Below are positions 60,731 to 64,000 of a DNA stretch of 64,000 bases, piece after piece (the stretch's first letter is position 1; every line of letters begins with the position of its first letter). Under the pieces are notes generated by a model. The model was not told the origin of the DNA. It made no database searches and saw only the letters and a program-made list of their open reading frames with translations. Origin of the DNA: Bradyrhizobium sp. Gha (GTDB taxonomy: Bacteria; Pseudomonadota; Alphaproteobacteria; Rhizobiales; Xanthobacteraceae); the NCBI RefSeq assembly GCF_900113735.1, contig NZ_FOQM01000001.1, positions 434,001 to 498,000 of the forward strand. The letters are read 5' to 3'. The position numbers and the translations under genes were made by a program.

Positions 60731-62304
60731 GGCTGCGACCCTCCCATCCCCGCGGCTTCGACCGCGCCGTTACCGTTGCTTCGTTCGTTGCGCATGATGG
60801 CACGCATGATCTTTTCCTGTGTCGCATCCGCGCCCCGGAACTCGCCGACGAAGGCGCCGTCGTTCATGACGCAGATGCGGTCGCAGATGCCGAGCAGCTC
60901 GGGCATCTCCGAAGAGATTACCACCACGCCGCGACCGGCCTCCGCAAGCTCGTTGATGATACAATAAATCTCGTATTTGGCACCGACGTCGATGCCCCGT
61001 GTCGGCTCGTCCAGGATCAGCACCTTGGGGTCGGTCATCAGCCATTTCGACAGGACGACCTTCTGCTGGTTCCCGCCGGAGAGCTGGCCGGTCTCCTGGT
61101 AGACGTCGGAACAGCGGATCCGCATGCGGTTGCGGTAGTCGCTGGCGACCTTCAGCTCGGCGATATCGTCGATCACCCTCCGCGGCGCGACCTGGTCGAG
61201 GCTTGCCAGGGTAATATTCTTGCGGACATCGTCGGCCAGAATCAGGCCGAGCTGCTTGCGGTCCTCGGTGACATAGGCAAGGCCGGCGTCGATCGCGGCG
61301 GCAACGCTCGGCAGCGCGATCTCATGGCCCTCAAGCACGATCCGGCCGCTGATATTGGTGCCCCAGGAGCGGCCAAACAAGCTCATGGCGAACTCGGTGC
61401 GGCCTGCCCCCATCAGCCCGGCGATGCCGACGACCTCGCCGCGCTTCACGCCGAAATTGACGTTCTTGATCACCTGCCGCTCGGGATGAATGGGGTGGTA
61501 GACCGACCAGTTCGACACCTCAAGCACAGGTCCGCCGATCTGAGGCTTGCGCTCGGGAAAGCGATGGGCGAGATCGCGGTTGACCATGCTGCGGATGATG
61601 CGGTCTTCCTGGATCGGCTCGGCGCGGCAGTCGATGCCGTCGACCGTGCGGCCGTCGCGCAGCACGGTAATGTGGTCGGCGACGCGGGCGACTTCGTTCA
61701 GCTTGTGGGAGATCAGGATCGAGCCGATCCCCTGCTCGCGAAACTTCATCAGGCGTTCGAGCAGCGCGGCGCTGTCGGCCTCGTTGAGGCTCGCGGTCGG
61801 CTCGTCCAGGATCAGCATCCGCACCCGCTTGGACAGCGCTTTCGCAATCTCGACCAGCTGCTGCTTGCCGACGCCGAGATCGGTGATCAGCGTATCCGGC
61901 GACTCCTTGAGGCCGACCTGCGCGAGCAGCTCGCGCGTGCGCCGGTAAACCTCGTCGCGATCGATCACGCCGAGCTTGGAGGGCGGATGCGAGAGGAAGA
62001 TGTTTTCAGCGATCGACATCAGCGGGATCAGCGCCAGCTCCTGGTGGATGATGATGATGCCGAGCGCCTCGGAATCGTTGATGTCGCGGAAGCGGCGCTC
62101 CTCGCCCTCGAAGACGATGGTCCCCTCGTAGCTGCCTGCGGGGTAGACCCCGCTCAGCACCTTCATCAAGGTCGATTTGCCGGCACCGTTCTCGCCGACC
62201 AGGGCGTGGATCTGGCCAGCCTCGACCGAGAAGTTGACGTCGCGCAGCGCCTGCACACCGGCAAAGCTCTTGCTGACGTTGCGCATCTCCAGCATGGCGG
62301 TCAT
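60727..62304 (-). CDS. gguA: Multiple-sugar ABC transporter ATP-binding protein (GguA/XylG type)
   Basis: A 525-residue protein with two fused ABC domains, as usual for CUT2 importers. The first has Walker A LVGENGAGKSTLMKVLSGVY and Walker B RMLILDEPTASLNEAD. The second half has the degenerate loop GIAGLMGAGRTEFAMSLFG but a good signature (LSGGNQQKVVLSKWL) and LILDEPTRGIDVG. It powers uptake of the sugar bound by the ChvE-like protein encoded upstream. The gap to chvE (160 bases) is filled by stem-loop repeats. Confidence 0.94.
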   Translation of the reverse strand: MTAMLEMRNVSKSFAGVQALRDVNFSVEAGQIHALVGENGAGKSTLMKVLSGVYPAGSYEGTIVFEGEERRFRDINDSEALGIIIIHQELALIPLMSIAENIFLSHPPSKLGVIDRDEVYRRTRELLAQVGLKESPDTLITDLGVGKQQLVEIAKALSKRVRMLILDEPTASLNEADSAALLERLMKFREQGIGSILISHKLNEVARVADHITVLRDGRTVDGIDCRAEPIQEDRIIRSMVNRDLAHRFPERKPQIGGPVLEVSNWSVYHPIHPERQVIKNVNFGVKRGEVVGIAGLMGAGRTEFAMSLFGRSWGTNISGRIVLEGHEIALPSVAAAIDAGLAYVTEDRKQLGLILADDVRKNITLASLDQVAPRRVIDDIAELKVASDYRNRMRIRCSDVYQETGQLSGGNQQKVVLSKWLMTDPKVLILDEPTRGIDVGAKYEIYCIINELAEAGRGVVVISSEMPELLGICDRICVMNDGAFVGEFRGADATQEKIMRAIMRNERSNGNGAVEAAGMGGSQP

Positions 62305-62329
62305 TGTTTTCGTCCCGTCTATTCAATTC

Positions 62330-62451
62330 ACCTCTCCCCGGTTGCGGGGAGAGGTCGCGGCCGAAGGTACGGGTGAGGCGCAGGCCCCGCGAGAGCGGCT
62401 GTCACCCCCTTGGAGAGCCCCTCACCCTAACCCCTCCCCGCACGCGGGGAG
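62330..62451. repeat. REP-like stem-loop pair between chvE and gguA
   Basis: First, ACCTCTCCCCG (62330-62340) pairs perfectly with CGGGGAGAGGT (62345-62355) around GTTG. Then CTCCCCGC (62434-62441) pairs with GCGGGGAG (62444-62451). Between them lie CCCCTTGGAGAGCCCCTCAC-type segments (62406-62425). The layout is that of a mosaic intergenic repeat common in Rhizobiales. On the minus strand it follows the chvE stop directly and so would protect or end the chvE message before gguA. Confidence 0.75.
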
Positions 62452-62464
62452 AGGGAAGAAAGTC

Positions 62465-63541
62465 TTACTGGAACTGCGACTTCTTGTAGTAGCCGCTCTC
62501 GACCAGGACCTTCTCCCAATTGTCCTTGTACACCACGACCGGCTTCAGGAGATAGGACGGAACGGTCTTGGCGCCGTTCTCGTAGGTCTTGGTGTCGTTT
62601 ACCGTGACCTGCTTGCCGGCGAGCGCGGCGTCGACCATGTCGGCGGTCACCTTGGCGAGATCGCGGGTGTCCTTGAAGATGGTCGAGTACTGATCGCCGC
62701 GCAGCATCGCCTTGATCGAGGGCACTTCGGCGTCCTGACCCGAGATGATCGGCATTGGCTGATCGGCGCTGCCGTAGCCGACGCCCTTCAGGGAGGAGAT
62801 GATACCGATCGAGAGGCCGTCATAGGGCGACAGCACCGCGTTGACCTTCTTGTTGCCGTAGTAGGCGCTGAGCAGGTTGTCCATGCGGGCCTGGGCGGTG
62901 GCGCCGTCCCAACGCAAGGTCGCGACCTTGTCCATGCCCATCTGGCCGGAGACGACGACGAGCTTCTTGCTGTCGATCAGGGGCTGAAGCACCGACATCG
63001 CGCCGTTGTAGAAGAAAAAGGCGTTGTTGTCGTCGGGCGAGCCGCCGAACAGTTCGATGTTGAACGGACCTTCCTTGCCGTCCTTCAGGCCGAGCCCCTT
63101 CACGATCGATTCCGCCTGGAGCACGCCGACCTGGAAGTTGTCGAAGGTCGCATAGTAATCGACGTTCGGCGTACCGCGGATCAGGCGGTCATAGGCGATG
63201 ACCGTGATGCCCTTGGCCTTGGCCTGCTTGAGCACGTCCGACAGCGTGGTGCCATCGATCGCGGCGATCACCAGCGCCTTGGCTCCCTTGGTCACCATGT
63301 TCTCGACCTGCGAGAGCTGGTTCGGAATGTCGTCTTCGGCGTATTGCAGGTCGGTGTTGTAGCCGCGCTCCTTCAGCACCTTCACCATGTTGTCGCCGTC
63401 TGCGATCCAGCGCGCGGATGATTTCGTCGGCATGGCGATGCCGACAGTTGCCTTGTCCTGCGCGGAGGCGGTGAGGCCCGAGGCCATGGTTGCGGCGCCG
63501 GCCAGCACCATCGCGAGAAACGTCGTCTTCAATTTCAACAT
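62465..63541 (-). CDS. chvE: ChvE-type multiple-sugar-binding periplasmic protein
   Basis: A 358-residue periplasmic protein. Signal peptide about residues 1-27 (LTASA). [20 protein letters not shown] and [20 protein letters not shown] match ChvE/XylF-like sugar receptors. [20 protein letters not shown] and [20 protein letters not shown] are further family segments. ChvE binds xylose, arabinose, glucose and galactose and, in Agrobacterium, also signals to VirA; only the transport role can be claimed here. AGGGAG precedes the ATG. Confidence 0.94.
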   Translation of the reverse strand: MLKLKTTFLAMVLAGAATMASGLTASAQDKATVGIAMPTKSSARWIADGDNMVKVLKERGYNTDLQYAEDDIPNQLSQVENMVTKGAKALVIAAIDGTTLSDVLKQAKAKGITVIAYDRLIRGTPNVDYYATFDNFQVGVLQAESIVKGLGLKDGKEGPFNIELFGGSPDDNNAFFFYNGAMSVLQPLIDSKKLVVVSGQMGMDKVATLRWDGATAQARMDNLLSAYYGNKKVNAVLSPYDGLSIGIISSLKGVGYGSADQPMPIISGQDAEVPSIKAMLRGDQYSTIFKDTRDLAKVTADMVDAALAGKQVTVNDTKTYENGAKTVPSYLLKPVVVYKDNWEKVLVESGYYKKSQFQ

Positions 63542-63616
63542 GCTTCACTCCCTTTGGGTGTCAGACTGTTTGTTGGGTTTAGTCCAGTACGCAGGTAGAG
63601 GTCGGTTTCGGATCTC

Positions 63617-64000
63617 CTATGCAAGCTTGACGTCGGGCTCCGCGCGACCGTGCGCGGAGGCTTGTAGCACAAAAGTGGAGCCGGCCAGCGAATCGGCGGC
63701 GCGCGCCTCCGCATCCATATCCTGCCAGGCAGACGTGACGAGCAGGCGCGACAGATCCGGACCGACGAAAGCGGGACAGCTCGCCTGCCTGGCCGGCACA
63801 CGCAGCGAGCGCAGGCGCTCGCCTTGCGGAGAATAGACGTCGACGCGGCCTGCGCCCCAGCAGGCGTTCCAGATCTGCCCGTCGGCATCGCACACCGAGC
63901 CGTCGAGCCCCCCGACGCCGGTGTGGCGCAGCAATACCTCCGGCTCGCCGCGCGGCAGCCCCGTGTCGGGATTGAGCGGCACGGCATAGAGCACGGCGCG
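63617..64000 (-). CDS. SMP-30/gluconolactonase family protein, C-terminal part
   Basis: The last about 127 codons of a minus-strand gene that begins beyond the right edge. The frame is open to position 64000 and ends with a TAG at 63617-63619. VGGLDGSVCDADGQIWNACW, GAGRVDVYSPQGERLRSLRV and CPAFVGPDLSRLLVTSAW match the beta-propeller SMP-30/regucalcin lactonases. It probably hydrolyses an aldonolactone in sugar catabolism, in keeping with its place 75 bases upstream of chvE in the same direction. Confidence 0.88.
   Translation of the reverse strand, partial: RAVLYAVPLNPDTGLPRGEPEVLLRHTGVGGLDGSVCDADGQIWNACWGAGRVDVYSPQGERLRSLRVPARQASCPAFVGPDLSRLLVTSAWQDMDAEARAADSLAGSTFVLQASAHGRAEPDVKLA

Overview
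The window looks like chromosomal DNA of an alphaproteobacterium of the Rhizobiales, most probably Bradyrhizobium or a close relative. This is inferred from the high GC content, the aerobic (CobG-type) cobalamin pathway, the ChvE/Ggu and Smo-type sugar importers, and GC-rich stem-loops between operons of a kind I associate with bradyrhizobia. No tRNA, rRNA, IS element, prophage or CRISPR array was recognised. Genes are dense, and many neighbours overlap by the four bases ATGA or GTGA.

Positions 1-6.1 kb hold the first 20 codons of a secreted protein transcribed leftwards, a divergent ROK repressor with an AT-rich inverted repeat in the gap, a FucU/RbsD mutarotase, two oxidative-stress proteins (MsrA, OsmC), an MFS transporter and an aldehyde dehydrogenase.

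Positions 6.2-32.3 kb form a nearly complete aerobic vitamin B12 island. A TonB-dependent receptor with a PepSY membrane protein lies downstream of a cobalamin riboswitch (minus strand, about 10177-10349). A second cobalamin riboswitch (minus strand, about 25929-26122) leads the operon DUF1636-cobW-cobN-cobG-cobH-cobI-cobJ. The other blocks are cobL-cobE-cobM-cobB-cobA-cobF-cobT (minus), cobK (plus), cobO-cobQ (plus), the threonine-phosphate decarboxylase gene with cbiB (minus), and cobU-cobS-bluB (plus). Together they cover uroporphyrinogen III to adenosylcobalamin, including lower-ligand synthesis and loop assembly. The small chelatase subunits (CobS/CobT of the cobaltochelatase) are not here.

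Positions 32.3-42.6 kb hold a LysR regulator divergent from a ring-cleaving dioxygenase and esterase pair, with two matching candidate operators between them. A tightly coupled six-gene plus-strand cluster follows: ThDP enzyme, enolase-superfamily enzyme, an internally duplicated membrane protein, a gluconate-dehydrogenase subunit-3-like protein, a GMC oxidoreductase and an SDR with a C-terminal membrane anchor. I recognise no described pathway for this set, and it is the best candidate here for an undescribed system.

Positions 42.6-64 kb hold importers and their catabolic enzymes, all on the minus strand: an oligopeptide/nickel-type ABC operon headed by an amidase gene; a Smo-like polyol ABC operon with an SDR, an FGGY kinase and a PfkB kinase; a SorC-family regulator with a HAD phosphatase; and a ChvE-type sugar ABC operon preceded by a truncated SMP-30 lactonase. 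A shared operator-like sequence lies upstream of both the polyol operon and the HAD-SorC pair. Stem-loops sit at the junctions downstream of both sugar-binding-protein genes.
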